Origin: Hyphodiscus hymeniophilus
Lineage: Eukaryota > Ascomycota > Leotiomycetes > Helotiales > Hyphodiscaceae
Assembly: GCA_016508695.1 (NCBI GenBank)
Contig: VNKQ01000017.1
Coordinates: 1,240,001-1,304,000, forward strand
DNA: 64,000 nucleotides
Direction of reading: 5' to 3'
A model generated the notes under the pieces. The model saw nothing but the letters and a program-made list of their open reading frames with translations. It made no database searches and had not been told where the DNA came from. Made by a program: the position numbers and the translations under genes. The first letter of the stretch is position 1. Each line of letters starts with the position of its first letter. Of the stretch, positions 11,404-22,402 are shown one piece after another.

Positions 11404-11788
11404 ACTTGTAGTGAGGCTTCTGACGGGGTAGATAGTTCAACGAAAGTGGAGGTATTATAGAAAGAAAAGAGAAGAGTAGAGAATGAGTATCAACATGACT
11501 ATCTTCGATTGTCAGCTTGACGGCAAGCGGAAGCGGGGAGCTGTCTCCTGGGCCGAGTTGAATCTGGGGAACCTCGGACTATTGCATGCCCAATCAGATG
11601 CGCGGAGATCCGGTGTTCGTGGATCAACTCAAACGGTGCCCATCAAGGTCCTCCAGTTGCACAGAATATGCGGCATTTGTACAAGAAATTGTCTCATTGC
11701 TCAGTCCCAACTAGAGTAGAACGTGTACCAAAGTATAGAAGTGGAGGCAGATAATGTAGAAATATGCCGTGAAAATTTCGATCCAGAA
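11404..11788. other. Divergent promoter region, SDR / TBC gene
   Basis: About 385 bp separating divergently transcribed genes. The frame of the TBC gene is open back to 11723, but only a GTG lies at its upstream edge. Nothing else was recognised. Confidence 0.5.
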
Positions 11789-14700
11789 ATGCCAGCTGTT
11801 CTGTTTAAGGCGATGCCCATGCCAGGGATGGCAAACGAAAATGCGTCCCTTTTCAAAAGCCCTGACGTATCCGTAAACAAGCCAGCAACAGCTTCTCCGA
11901 AATCTTTTCAACAACTCCACGATCTGAAATTTCTATGCAATCCTGCCTTCACCGAAGCCTCACTCGTCGGATGCCATTACGAAGCATTCCAAACGACAGC
12001 AAGGAGGCTGTCTTACGAGGAGGAGCAGCTGGGCAAATTCCAGTTCGAACACTACCAAGGCTTCCCTGATCTGAGTATCATGGACTTAGATCTTGATCCG
12101 CACCTCCAACGGACTGCATCGCATCATTCAAATGCTTCCCGCAAGAGCTCAAGATCTCAGACAGTACGTGCCAGGCCACGAAAATACTCAGCCTACGTAT
12201 CGAGCTCGGCATCATCGATTTCAGACAAATCCCTAACGTCATTTCCTTCCTTCTCTCCCGAATCACCAAAGGATGAGCGCGCCTTTCAACTGCGCATGGA
12301 AGATGGCACTGCACAGTCCTCCAGAAAGCCCTCCGATCCTCCCTCTACTATCGTTGAGAGCTTGACTGTCTTGACGCCCTCAGCACAGAGCCGCTCTGCT
12401 TTGTTTGACGATGCTCCGCTCACTACATCGCATATTCCCGGCGCCCTCCACCTTGCAAATAATGAACACATTGAGAGGCTCATTGCGCGAAATGGAGCTG
12501 TTGCGCTGGTTAGGCAGATTGCAGAGGATTTGGCTCAGAGGGATACACAGGTAGCTGCTTTACGGCGCAAAGGGGAAGAAAGGGAGAGGGCGTTGAGAAA
12601 GATAATCCTGGAATGTGGATTATCAAACTTGGATCTGGAGACTCGGTTGCGTGCTATTGAAGGCGAGCACAAGGCGGCGGTTGAGACGAGCAAAGTGCCA
12701 ACGACGAAGGATACCGGTTTGGTGGATATGATGACTGATGCAATGAGTGAGACGGTGGTGTTTGGAGGTGTAGGAACCACGGAGAGTGATGCTACGATCC
12801 GCGCAAGAGATGCTCTTAGAGCTATTCAGGAGAATAAGCCGCCGAATACAAATGCCACAAGGGGGTGGAAAGATTACATTTGGGGTACAGGTACGAGTAG
12901 AAAGAGTAGCAGGGCAAGCAGTATCAACGAGGACTCTGCAAATGGAACTAGAGCAACCGCTGCATCGGTACGAAATGGAAGTATTCCTGGGCGACAGACT
13001 ATCTTGGAGAATGGGATTTTCCAACCTCCAGAGACTACGAAGCCCGCCAGTCGTTCCTCCAGCATACATTCAGGCAGTATTACCAACCTACCTGTTCGCG
13101 ATCGAAAGTCATCCTCCGGGCTGGCTACCTTGGCTTTGAAATTGGTAGCTGGCGCGACAGCTCGGGACGATGGCACAAATGGTCGGGGGCGGGCCAACAG
13201 TACAGGTACTAGTCCTGCAGGTAGAGAACAATCCGCAGCGAGTGTCAAAACGAATATTTCAGCCCGGACCGCCCCTGTGAAGCCAGCAACCAAAGCAATT
13301 CCTGCCTTGAGGCGACCCACCGTTTCGGCTAGTTCGGGCGTTGTTGCACGAGGTCAGCAGTCAGAACGTTGGGATACAATGGGGACGAGTCCAGAGAACA
13401 CACGCTCAGCTGGAGCCGACAGCTATGGTCCCGTCGAAATGGACACCATTCTGCCACCAGATGCCCAACCTCCAACCGTGACGGCGACGTACAACAATAC
13501 ATACAATCAAGAATTCCTCACTGATAGATTTGGATTCATATATGACCAGCGCCGGAAGAAGCGACAGCGAGAGGCGGCCGAGAAGGTGCAAAAGTCGAAG
13601 CGGGGCAGTCGCGTGGAAATGCTGAGCAGTGCCAGAAGTGCAATGTCGCCAGAACCTCTAGAGGAAGTGAGCATGGATGAAAGGCCAGATACGCCTGTGT
13701 CAATCGAGGAAGATGGTAAACCGGCCAAGCGTTGGCAAGATTACTTGAAGATCGCCACATTTCCAACAGAGCTGCTCTCGCATACTCCCTCTGGAGGTAT
13801 ACCAGCTTTTGAGGTCATGGAAGGTGGTGAAGTGCCACGTTCGCCTGGAATCACCACAGAGGAACGAGGGTTCTTACCTTCAAGCAGCACGAGTGCTGCT
13901 CCTCCAGCCATATCGGTGACTTCTGATCACGCCACGATATCGAAACCTGATACTGCTGCTCCAGATACACCCACTGCGCTTTCGCACGAGGATACGGAGC
14001 CTGTCAGATTGCTGTTGAAGCAACTCGGAGATGTTCATGACTCTTTGCAAAAAGAAAAAACCATGAAATGGAACGACTTCCTACGCAAAGTGAGAGCTGA
14101 ACGAAAAAGAGAGGGCGAAGCTGCGGCAGCTGCAGCTCTGGCGGCAGATCCTGGCTCACAAAGAGCAATAACTATCATGCCAGAAGCATCATTGACAGAT
14201 GGAGAGATGATTGGTGTCGCTGGTTTGGGCAACAAAGGCAAAGTTGGACGCGCGAAGTGGGCTGAGTTCAAGATGTTACTTCTTGGCGGAATTCCCGTTG
14301 CATACCGTGCAAAGATCTGGGCTGAATGCTCTGGAGCAACTGCTCTTCGAATCCCCGGATACTACGAAGATCTTGCTCATAAAGATGGAGATGACGACCC
14401 TTCAATTGTCGCCCAGATTCAAATGGACATCAACCGAACTCTTACTGACAATATATTCTTCAGAAGGGGCGCAGGAGTGGCGAAGCTCAAGGAAGTCCTC
14501 CTAGCCTACTCCCGCCGGAACCCAGAAGTAGGTTACTGCCAGGGCATGAATCTGATAACAGCCTGTCTCCTCCTCATCATGCCGACTGCGGAGGACGCCT
14601 TTTGGGTCCTGACCAGCATCATTGAGAATACTCTTCCGCGAGGCTACTACGACCACAGTCTCCTCGCCTCCCGAGCCGACCAGCAAGTACTCCGGCAATA

Positions 14701-15298
14701 CGTCACGGAAATCCTACCCAAGCTTTCTGCACATTTCGACGATCTGAGCATCGAGCTCGAAACGCTCACTTTCCAATGGTTCCTCAGTGTCTTCACAGAT
14801 TGTTTATCCGCTGAAGCGTTATTCCGCGTCTGGGACGTTGTGCTTTGCACTAATGACGGCAGCACGTTCCTCTTCCAAGTCGCGTTGGCGCTACTGAAAT
14901 TGAATGAGTCGCAGCTTTTGCACTGCGATACACCGGCGACTGTCTACACCTACATCAACCACCAGATGACGAATCATGCTATAAGTATCGATGGCCTGAT
15001 TCATGCTTCCGAGGGCTTGAGGAAGGTGGTTAAGAGGGATGAGGTTGAGACAAGAAGGGGGCTCGCTATTGAGACTGAGAAGGATCTCATCAGACAGCGT
15101 GAGGAACGTAATGCGCAGAGAAGGGCGGAGAGGATTGCTGCTGTCAATGGAAATTATACGAAATCTCAAGTTACAGAAAATTCTACAGCGGCGACCCTGG
15201 AAGAGGGACAGTTGGAGTTGGGCTCTGATGCGAGCGGGGAATTGACAGTCAGGACACCGTTGCCGGTAGAGGAAGATGCGGAGTTGGAACTGGGCTGA
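11789..15298 (+). CDS. TBC-domain Rab GTPase-activating protein
   Basis: Single long exon. The first in-frame ATG is 11789 (MPAVLFKAM), giving 1169 residues. The N-terminal two thirds are Ser/Thr-rich and disordered, with a short coiled-coil segment around residues 245-300. The TBC domain spans roughly residues 825-1075. Both catalytic fingers are intact: the arginine finger in IQMDINR (about 876-882) and the glutamine finger in GYCQGMN (about 915). A short Arg/Glu-rich helix follows (RREERNAQRRAERIAAVNG-like). TBC proteins stimulate GTP hydrolysis on Rab GTPases in vesicle traffic. The layout resembles fungal Gyp2/Mdr1-type proteins, but the Rab target is not known. An extra 5' exon cannot be excluded. 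Confidence 0.9.
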   Translation: MPAVLFKAMPMPGMANENASLFKSPDVSVNKPATASPKSFQQLHDLKFLCNPAFTEASLVGCHYEAFQTTARRLSYEEEQLGKFQFEHYQGFPDLSIMDLDLDPHLQRTASHHSNASRKSSRSQTVRARPRKYSAYVSSSASSISDKSLTSFPSFSPESPKDERAFQLRMEDGTAQSSRKPSDPPSTIVESLTVLTPSAQSRSALFDDAPLTTSHIPGALHLANNEHIERLIARNGAVALVRQIAEDLAQRDTQVAALRRKGEERERALRKIILECGLSNLDLETRLRAIEGEHKAAVETSKVPTTKDTGLVDMMTDAMSETVVFGGVGTTESDATIRARDALRAIQENKPPNTNATRGWKDYIWGTGTSRKSSRASSINEDSANGTRATAASVRNGSIPGRQTILENGIFQPPETTKPASRSSSIHSGSITNLPVRDRKSSSGLATLALKLVAGATARDDGTNGRGRANSTGTSPAGREQSAASVKTNISARTAPVKPATKAIPALRRPTVSASSGVVARGQQSERWDTMGTSPENTRSAGADSYGPVEMDTILPPDAQPPTVTATYNNTYNQEFLTDRFGFIYDQRRKKRQREAAEKVQKSKRGSRVEMLSSARSAMSPEPLEEVSMDERPDTPVSIEEDGKPAKRWQDYLKIATFPTELLSHTPSGGIPAFEVMEGGEVPRSPGITTEERGFLPSSSTSAAPPAISVTSDHATISKPDTAAPDTPTALSHEDTEPVRLLLKQLGDVHDSLQKEKTMKWNDFLRKVRAERKREGEAAAAAALAADPGSQRAITIMPEASLTDGEMIGVAGLGNKGKVGRAKWAEFKMLLLGGIPVAYRAKIWAECSGATALRIPGYYEDLAHKDGDDDPSIVAQIQMDINRTLTDNIFFRRGAGVAKLKEVLLAYSRRNPEVGYCQGMNLITACLLLIMPTAEDAFWVLTSIIENTLPRGYYDHSLLASRADQQVLRQYVTEILPKLSAHFDDLSIELETLTFQWFLSVFTDCLSAEALFRVWDVVLCTNDGSTFLFQVALALLKLNESQLLHCDTPATVYTYINHQMTNHAISIDGLIHASEGLRKVVKRDEVETRRGLAIETEKDLIRQREERNAQRRAERIAAVNGNYTKSQVTENSTAATLEEGQLELGSDASGELTVRTPLPVEEDAELELG

Positions 15299-16726
15299 AG
15301 CGGGTGGATGGGTGGAAGACTTCTTGTGTTTGCATTTATAGCGGGTTTGGGAAACGAAGATACCCCCTTGTTCACCGGTTTTGAATGTTCATATGTTGGA
15401 GATTAGAATGAAGTTTCTGTGCCGTCTGATTGTATTAGTTTGACTGTTCCTATATGCAGTCTTGATAAATGGCTGACATCCATTTGTTAGTTGCGGATGA
15501 AGGATTTGGTTGGTGGACCTAATAGAGGGTGTTTGTTTGATGTGCAAGTGCACTGAATTCTTCCAGAGCTCTATGCAGAATGTATTTCGGGACGCATAGA
15601 CCATTAGTAGGCAATTCTCCTTGGCCTGCTTTGCTAATGAGTAACCATGTAGCGTGAGGATTCACACGTCCCCGGGTGGATTCTCTCGAGAGCTGGTTAC
15701 TCATGAGCGTTGAGGGATCAAATGTCATTTCTTGTGTGCTTCAATGAATCCGTTGCTTGTATTGATGTATCACGGAGTCGTGAGCCGTCCAGCCCTTGAC
15801 CTCGGCGCTTCCAATGTTCCCTTGCATCTCTGGAAGCCTTCTAGAGGTACACAATCCACGTACCTGCATACTGCATACTGATTTCAACCTTCTCTGCGGG
15901 GGTATATTATTCAGACTTGATCCGAGTTAAGATCCTACGTTATCAACAACCCAATCTATTTGCAGAATTTCACCTGTGCCTGCGTGCAGAAAGCCTATAT
16001 CTCTTCCCGCCCTCTACCGTATTTCATGTGCCTCGTGGCTGTACGACAACGTTCTTCGTACCTTCCGTTACACCAGCCGTTCCTGCGATTCAGGTTACAT
16101 GGTGGTGCAGCGAATTGTAGCTCAGCAGATCTTAGGCGGGCACTGGCAGATCATACAGACGCCGTAGACCGAAGACTTTCTGTTCAATAAAACGTCAGTA
16201 CAGTTTTGTCGTACGTACAACGAAGCCAGAGTCGAATAGCAAAGTTGCCATTGGCAATTTGGTTCTACAATTTAGGGCGAGATACCTCTAACTTCCCTAC
16301 GGTGTCATTAGTCGCAAGGGTTTACATGCGAATCTGCGTATGGTGGACCCTAAATCTTTCGAGGTTGAGAATCGTGTATGAAAGCGTTGGCCTATATCGA
16401 TCATATGTGCTACAATCGCATGGCTTCAAGTCAGACACGTGGAGCAGTCAACTTGCCACTATCTGTCGCAGGCCGTTAGGTACAACAGTAACATCAACAT
16501 CTCACGGACTCACGATAAGTTCGAATCTAGAAGTATGACCACAGAACATGCAGAGCAAATTCGTTGATGCAGTGGTCAGGCACATTCAAGCATTCTCTTA
16601 GCTTCTCTCAAGACATATATAATTGTATTCTTTGGACCAAAAATGAAGGCTGAGTTGAGGCCTTCAACACCGCTTCCACCATTAAGCGTGTAAACTTCGA
16701 GTGATCAAGCTCTGACATCCATCAAT
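15299..16726. other. Intergenic region, no gene seen
   Basis: About 1.4 kb. Open frames here are short and overlap in several phases without splice support. A TATA-like atatataat occurs about 110 bp before the secreted-protein gene (around 16616-16624). Confidence 0.5.
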
Positions 16727-17549
16727 ATGAAATCCAGCCTCTGCCTTCTCTTTTTCATGTCGGGATTTGCCTACGCAACCCATCAGAAGAGGACTGATCC
16801 CAGCGGTTGCCATGCAGACAACTGCCTCCGCGCCATTCGAGCAACAACTATACTCCCTCAAGCATCACTTGACTGTGTAAGTCCATGCATCTGTTCCATT
16901 TCGACTCAGATCTAACATCTCAACAGTCAAGCTTCCTGCTCGCAACAGCCACCCCGCCGCCGGTCACTGTGACGATGACGTTCACCGAAGTCGACAAACG
17001 TGCCGCTGCTTACGGCGACCCGATTCCATCATATGCAAGTGCCTGTACAGACGCAGACCAATACTCGAGCGCCTGTTCGTGTATTGGCGTCACGCCATCC
17101 ACAACAACCCTAGCTGCAACCGTAAGTCCGTCGAGCTGAGGTACCGAGTAGCACGCTTGCTAACCAACACAACACAGTCAACGACCGTCTACACAATCGT
17201 GACGGCGACGCCAACCTGCGCCGGCCAGACGTGCGCCACCGGTTTCATCCCAAGCTGCGACCAGGACAACACGGGGTGCTACTGCTTCACCGACAGCGTC
17301 GGCGATGGCTTCTGCGGCGAGAACGCTCCTTGTGCGAGTCTGACGCCATGTGAGACGGATGATGATTGTACTTCGAGTCCGCTTTCGAGCGGTGATACCT
17401 GTGCTTTCAGTACCTGCTGTAGCGATGGAGATGAGCAAGGCCTGTGCCTTGTGGGGGTCTGCAGTAATCCTTCCTCTAATCTGATGAAGATGGCCATGGC
17501 TGCAAGGAATGGTCTGGTGGGTGACACTGCTGCTTTTCGAGCGCAGTGA
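16727..17549 (+). CDS. Secreted Cys-rich protein
   Basis: Three exons (16727-16876, 16927-17121, 17178-17549), 238 residues, with introns of 50 and 56 nt and CTAAC branches. Residues 1-17 (MKSSLCLLFFMSGFAYA) form a signal peptide, followed by HQKR, a possible Kex2-like dibasic site. A Cys-containing segment, a Thr/Pro-rich linker (TATPPPVTVTMTF, TTVYTIVTATPTC) and a strongly Cys-rich C-terminal half follow, with spacing such as CDQDNTGCYC, CGENAPC and CFSTCC-like pairs. It should enter the secretory pathway and be disulfide-bonded. It resembles many fungal cell-wall or effector-like proteins, but I cannot name a family. No GPI-like hydrophobic tail is present. Confidence 0.82.
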
Positions 17550-18525
17550 GAGTAATGGGAGGGAGGGTATCAGCTTAGTCGCCTGGGGGATGTTCTTTGC
17601 GAGTTCTTGCTTCCAAGGTTTTTGAGAACTCAATATCTTGTCATGTGTCGTGATATCGATCCGCTCTTTCATCGCTGGCTTATCATTTTCTTTTACATTC
17701 TTTTAGAAGAGTCTAAAATTGCAGCCCGATGGAGAGTTTGATCGTACGTGTAATTCTGGGAGAGCATATCACGAAAATACGGATCAGAAGCCCCTCTAAA
17801 TGTCCTGCAGAAGATCTACAGTGCTCGCCGGGCCTTTTGTAGGGCTAAGTTGAAGCTTGATCAAAGTAAATTCTAGAGATGAGGTATGAAATTTGAAGTC
17901 TTTAAGTGCTTTGCTTTCTATAATTTGAGCACGACGAGGATATAGGACTGGGAATGAAATGAGGCGTTGTGATTGCAAAGCAAATGTTTCCGCTTCCACC
18001 TGAGAAAGAACAAAACAAAGCAGTGTTTGGTCAATATCTACCTTAGATATGTCACGAGAAATGTTGAAAAAAATGTTGGAATATTCTCACATGACATCCA
18101 CATGATGAGCATAAAGTAGTGGATCACTTAGCCTCCACTCATGAGCCTCGATTCGAATGCCAATGAATGCCAATGCTGTACTAATGTGCAATGACTGAAG
18201 CCAAGCAACGACTAAACAAACCTACTTCAGACCCCTCACTTATTCATCATAAAGATGCATTCCCCCCTTCGACCCTGATGCGCAATCACATCCAAGACCC
18301 TGGTCCAGCATTCGCCGAATTATATCCTCATTTTCTTTAATCACCAACCCCTCCGTGTTCTCCCTACTCCGTACGACTCCCTCTGGACTTCGCTTGGATT
18401 TCCTGCATATGCGCTGGCTCACACACCAATCAGCGTCGCTCGACCCTCGTGCAGAAGGCACATACAGTAATCAGATAACCCCAGCGTCATAGGCCTGCAC
18501 AACCACAGGTCGGAATCGCCGGGGA
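17550..18525. other. Intergenic region, no gene seen
   Basis: About 975 bp, moderately AT-rich, with no coherent open frame or repeat. Confidence 0.5.
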
Positions 18526-19455
18526 ATGGAGGACTTCATAGAACTCGGGATCGAGGGTGCTGACAAGATGGTTGACAAACACTTCCACAAGATTCCCAAC
18601 AAGGCCCTCCAGTCGCAGACATATAACCCTCGAGCACGTCGGAGGAGACGTGCGAGACGCCAACAAAGCTCAAGCCCCTCAGATACAGATTCAGAATCGG
18701 ATTTACAACCACAAGCCAAAACTCCGCAGATGTCACAGAATAAACGTCAAAGCCCCGTCGCCACGGACTCACGTCCCCAGTATACAACCACGTACGTCCC
18801 ATACAGCCAGAACATACCACCCGTCACAACCGCAACATATGCTCCAAGCCCACCCCCAATCGGGCAGCCCTACTTCCCTCCGCCTCCAACGCAATCACTG
18901 GGTCGCAGCCGAGGACGAAGATACGATTCCGACTCCGACTCAGACGGATACCAATCCGACCGGCGGCCCAAACGCGTCACCGCGCTCGCCCGGCGCACCA
19001 GCTCGTACCACGGGCCGCGGAGCAACGCCGACTACAACAGCGAGAGGCAGCTCGTGTCGGCGAGGAGAGGCTCGCATGGTGCCGCGGAGGTGACGAGGTG
19101 GAAGGAGGAGGGCCGTGATGAGTTCAAGGACCGCGTGGGGAAGCACTTCACCAAGAGCCCCGTGGGGATCACGGGGGCGGTGGGGGGAGCGCTGGTGGGG
19201 GGATGGGTTGCGAAGAAGGCGCAGAGTGGGAGGAGGGGGGGCAAGAATCATAGCAATCCCATGATCACGCTCCTTGGTGCTGCTGCGGGGGGACTGGTTG
19301 TCAATGCTGTGATTGAGAAGATCGAGCACAGGAAGAGTCGGACGGAGGAGGATTGGGAGTCGGAGTATAGCAGTGAGGATGAGAGGGATGATAGGTATGG
19401 TAGGAGGGGGAGAAGAGACAGTGGCCACGGTAGGAGGCACCGAAGTCGGAGTTAA
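18526..19455 (+). CDS. Glycine-zipper protein with basic disordered flanks
   Basis: Single exon of 309 residues starting MEDFIELGIEGADKMVD. An Arg-rich patch (residues about 36-45) and a Pro/Ser/Tyr-rich region precede two Gly/Ala-rich hydrophobic stretches. These are GITGAVGGALVGGWVAKKA (about 215-233) and ITLLGAAAGGLVVNAVIEKI (about 246-265), with GxxxG spacing typical of glycine-zipper membrane segments. The C-terminus is acidic, then Arg/Gly-rich (YGRRGRRDSGHGRRHRSRS). Proteins of this type are common and poorly characterised in filamentous fungi. Membrane association is inferred only from the zipper. Confidence 0.78.
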   Translation: MEDFIELGIEGADKMVDKHFHKIPNKALQSQTYNPRARRRRRARRQQSSSPSDTDSESDLQPQAKTPQMSQNKRQSPVATDSRPQYTTTYVPYSQNIPPVTTATYAPSPPPIGQPYFPPPPTQSLGRSRGRRYDSDSDSDGYQSDRRPKRVTALARRTSSYHGPRSNADYNSERQLVSARRGSHGAAEVTRWKEEGRDEFKDRVGKHFTKSPVGITGAVGGALVGGWVAKKAQSGRRGGKNHSNPMITLLGAAAGGLVVNAVIEKIEHRKSRTEEDWESEYSSEDERDDRYGRRGRRDSGHGRRHRSRS

Positions 19456-20536
19456 TCGAATGATCGATGATTTATGATGGAATGACTTTAGGAAAAAGAA
19501 GGGGAAATTGGATTGGGTCTGGGTCTGGCTATATAAAAGATATTTACGAATCACGATAACGATTACGATTAGAGTATAATGACAATCAATGGCAAGCTTG
19601 ACATAGAAGATCCCGGAGTTGTGTCTGGAGGCCAAGACTGGGGGACCATGCGCCTTCCTCCGAAATCAGATCTCTCAATCCTATATCTATTCCCAAACAT
19701 CAAAGATCAATCACACAACGGAAGCCTCTCATCTCCACCTGGCATACTTGATAGCCCTCCTAGCAAACTTGCCCTTTCCGCTCCAACTCCAATATACAAA
19801 TCCAAGATACCGTGGAAGATCTGTAGCAGGCGAACTACCCAACCGCAATACACACTGTCAAAGCACGTTTGTGGATTTGTCGTGCTGTTCTTATATTGGT
19901 ACCATCGCTTCGGTGGCAGCTCGGTTCTTTACAATGGGCATTTGCTACGGGCACAGGCGATGGTACCTCACGGTAAAGAAATGTTCAAAGGGCGTGAGCA
20001 TGCCATGGATAATTTCATCTCTAGCATGCTCGAATCCGTGCATCTTCTCTCTTGAACAAGACATCCACATCCATCTCGGGAGAGACCATAGCCTGGAGTT
20101 AAACAATAATTACACAAGAATTCCCAGAACATCAACTCCTCGCTGACCATCCGTCTTCCATTGCCTTCACCCCGATCTCCTTTGACCGCCCCTTCACTCC
20201 AATGTCTACGCTTCTTTTCTAAGCACCAAGACGAGACGCAAGATCCTCCCTCGACTCGCCTTCGGGACTACCGTTTCTCCGAGGGGAGAATCCCAGTAGG
20301 CGCGAGGGACGTAGAACGCGCAGATAGCGGACGAGGTGGGAATCATGGGCGGGCTGGGAGTCTTCCAGGTTCCTCGCGCGGTGCAGGACGTGGGCTGGAT
20401 CGCTTCCGGTTGCGACTTGGGGGATTGGGTCTGGGTTTGGGAGGATGGATGAAGGGTCGGACATGTTGGATCAGGTAGATGAATTGATGAGAAAGTGTAG
20501 GGTTGTGGGGTTTGAGGATGCGGGGGAGGGTGTGAC
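19456..20536. other. Intergenic region before the inverted-repeat element
   Basis: Overlapping open frames of up to 175 codons occur at 19579-20478, but their composition is low in coding character, no domains are visible, and frames compete on both strands. I do not call a gene. Confidence 0.45.
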
Positions 20537-20544
20537 TTAATTTA

Positions 20545-20585
20545 GGGACGGGCTATAACAACTTGCCTCCCGGCTAAAACAACTT
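20545..20585 (+). repeat. Left terminal inverted repeat (41 bp)
   Basis: Matches the reverse complement of 21439-21479 at every one of 41 positions. Similarity stops sharply on the interior side. Confidence 0.95.
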
Positions 20586-21438
20586 GGTTAACCCTACCCA
20601 CAGGTGTACATCTAGGAAGCTTCCCCCACTATACTAATTTATATGCGCGCAAGAGCGTGTAATATATACTATTATACTAACTTATTATAATCCGGATCTA
20701 ACTCATACTCCCTATCTTGCGTATAACCCTTAAAAGGTTCTACTACTACAACTTCAACTTCCTATACTACTTGCTTTTATAATATATCTCTTACAATTGT
20801 CGCTACGTATTTAAGGTAATCGTCTTTATAAATAGAAGAAATCCCCCTATATACCCCTTTCCCTTAGTATACTAGCCTTTTATTAATCGATATATCCCTC
20901 TGCCATCCGCGCTATTACTAGGGCAATAAAAGTCGGTCGATTTAGGCCTAAATAGACGACAAACACTTGCCTAATTGGGGATCTAGGTCGCTTAAGGATT
21001 GCGGGGGCAGAGGAGGGAGGCAATTCGAAGGCTAAGGGATGCCTTCGAGTACTCGATTCGGCAACACGTGATACTCCTCCTAGTGCACCGCGGGGTCTAC
21101 CTTTCCCCTTAATTCGTATAGGGTTAAGAACAGGTCTTGAAACTTTTAGTGCAAGGAAGGGATCGAGAGCATTAGTTGTAGGCCTATTGTAGTACTAGTG
21201 ACGATATATATCAGTCAGCAAGATCACTCCCCTATTAGACTTGCGATCCCAAATTATATAATAACAAGGCAGGCCAAGTGACCGTTAAATTATATACTAA
21301 TAGCCAGGGGGAGGGGGACCACTCGCAGGTAACTTAGAGTAATAAGGATATATTGATGTTTGGTAAGGTATATAGTTTAGCCTTGCTTGCGCATACAAAT
21401 TACTATAGTTAAGCGAGGGTGTTAGGTGTACCCCCGAA

Positions 21439-21479
21439 AAGTTGTTTTAGCCGGGAGGCAAGTTGTTATAGCCCGTCCC
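21439..21479 (-). repeat. Right terminal inverted repeat (41 bp)
   Basis: Reverse-complement partner of 20545-20585, directly followed by the second TTAATTTA copy. Confidence 0.95.
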
Positions 21480-22134
21480 TTAATTTAAGTCAACAGACGA
21501 TGAGAGGCGGTGATACTTGATACCCTTCTGATTCTCGTCTACACTCGTAGTAATAATGCCTGTTATTGGTATGGACCGTTGATATAATGATTTTAAATCC
21601 CATCTATCCATCTAGTCCCTCATACCTAGGTACCTTCGAAATCCCGACTCCTGAGAAGCTCCTCAATCGCCGAAGCCTCCACCGCCGAAGCCAGCGCTCG
21701 TCACTTGACTCGACCCTTCGACGCAGAATCCAGATTCCATGATGGCTGCCCTCACAAACTGGTCGGTTGAAACGGAAGCAGAGAACAATGGAAGGCAGTG
21801 CAGAAGGTTGCTTTATTTATAATCAGAAACCCGGAAACTTCCAAGCCTCAGTCGGGACCGAGTCCAAGAGCGTGTGGTTGATTTCGAAGCTTCTTTATTG
21901 CTTCCACACCACTGCCACCAGGTACAGTACTGTATGTACGGAGTAAGGTAAGCTACCAAGCCACTGACGAGGGGGTGATGCAGCCGCGCATGCCGAAAGC
22001 CACAGCGTGACGACGGGACTCGGGAGACAGGAAGGTCTCTCGTGGTTCTCGTAATCCCAAAATAACCCTTGTACTGTAAGTTGGATCTGTAATTCTATTG
22101 ATCCGTGACTGAGACAGTACAGTAAAGTACACAG

Positions 22135-22174
22135 TACACATTACACATTACACATTACACATTACACATTACAC
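22135..22174. repeat. Tandem 7-bp repeat TACACAT, five copies plus partial
   Basis: Five exact head-to-tail copies of TACACAT from 22135 to 22169, then a partial copy. Simple-sequence DNA in the gene-free region. Confidence 0.95.
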
Positions 22175-22298
22175 CATTGATGTCAGCTAGGTACTTACGA
22201 TAAATCCACTCGAAATAAGGTACCTACCTACCTACCTCGTGACATGCACGGAAAACCTCACACTCTTTCCCCCGATGGCCCGACCTAAGCCAAGGTAC

Positions 22299-22402
22299 CT
22301 GATCACGACTCGCCGGCCTTACGGTCCAAACCTATGGTCCCCCAGACTCACTGATCACGACTCGCCGGCCTTACGGTCCAAACCTATGGTCCCCCAGACT
22401 CA
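22299..22402. repeat. Perfect 52-bp tandem duplication
   Basis: Bases 22299-22350 and 22351-22402 are identical over 52 bp (each begins ctgatcacgactcgccgg and ends cccccagactca). The copies are directly adjacent. Confidence 0.95.

Larger units (their letters stand above)
20537..21487. mobile_element. Non-autonomous inverted-repeat transposon, hAT-like (MITE)
   Basis: The element body is 20545-21479 (935 bp). Perfect 41-bp terminal inverted repeats lie at 20545-20585 and 21439-21479, starting GGGACGGGCTATAAC. It is flanked by an exact 8-bp duplication, TTAATTTA, at 20537-20544 and 21480-21487. An 8-bp target duplication is the hallmark of hAT elements. Within each repeat two near-identical 12-mers (CTATAACAACTT and CTAAAACAACTT) are separated by GCCTCCCGG. 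The interior is AT- and TpA-rich, full of stops, with no transposase frame. It is therefore either a non-autonomous element or a copy decayed by RIP-like mutation. The perfect repeats suggest fairly recent insertion. Confidence 0.88.

Noticed and set aside
18940..19635. 231-codon open frame on the minus strand over the glycine-zipper gene
   Set aside because: GC-rich antisense shadow without a start context or domain.
19579..20146. Overlapping plus-strand frames of 158 and 175 codons
   Set aside because: Two frames compete, no domains are seen, and codon use looks random.
20537..21487. Tc1/mariner interpretation of the inverted-repeat element
   Set aside because: That family duplicates TA only; here the shared flank is eight bases and the base next to the right end does not give a simple TA pair.
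22135..22402. CRISPR-like array
   Set aside because: Units are directly tandem with no spacers, and the genome is eukaryotic.
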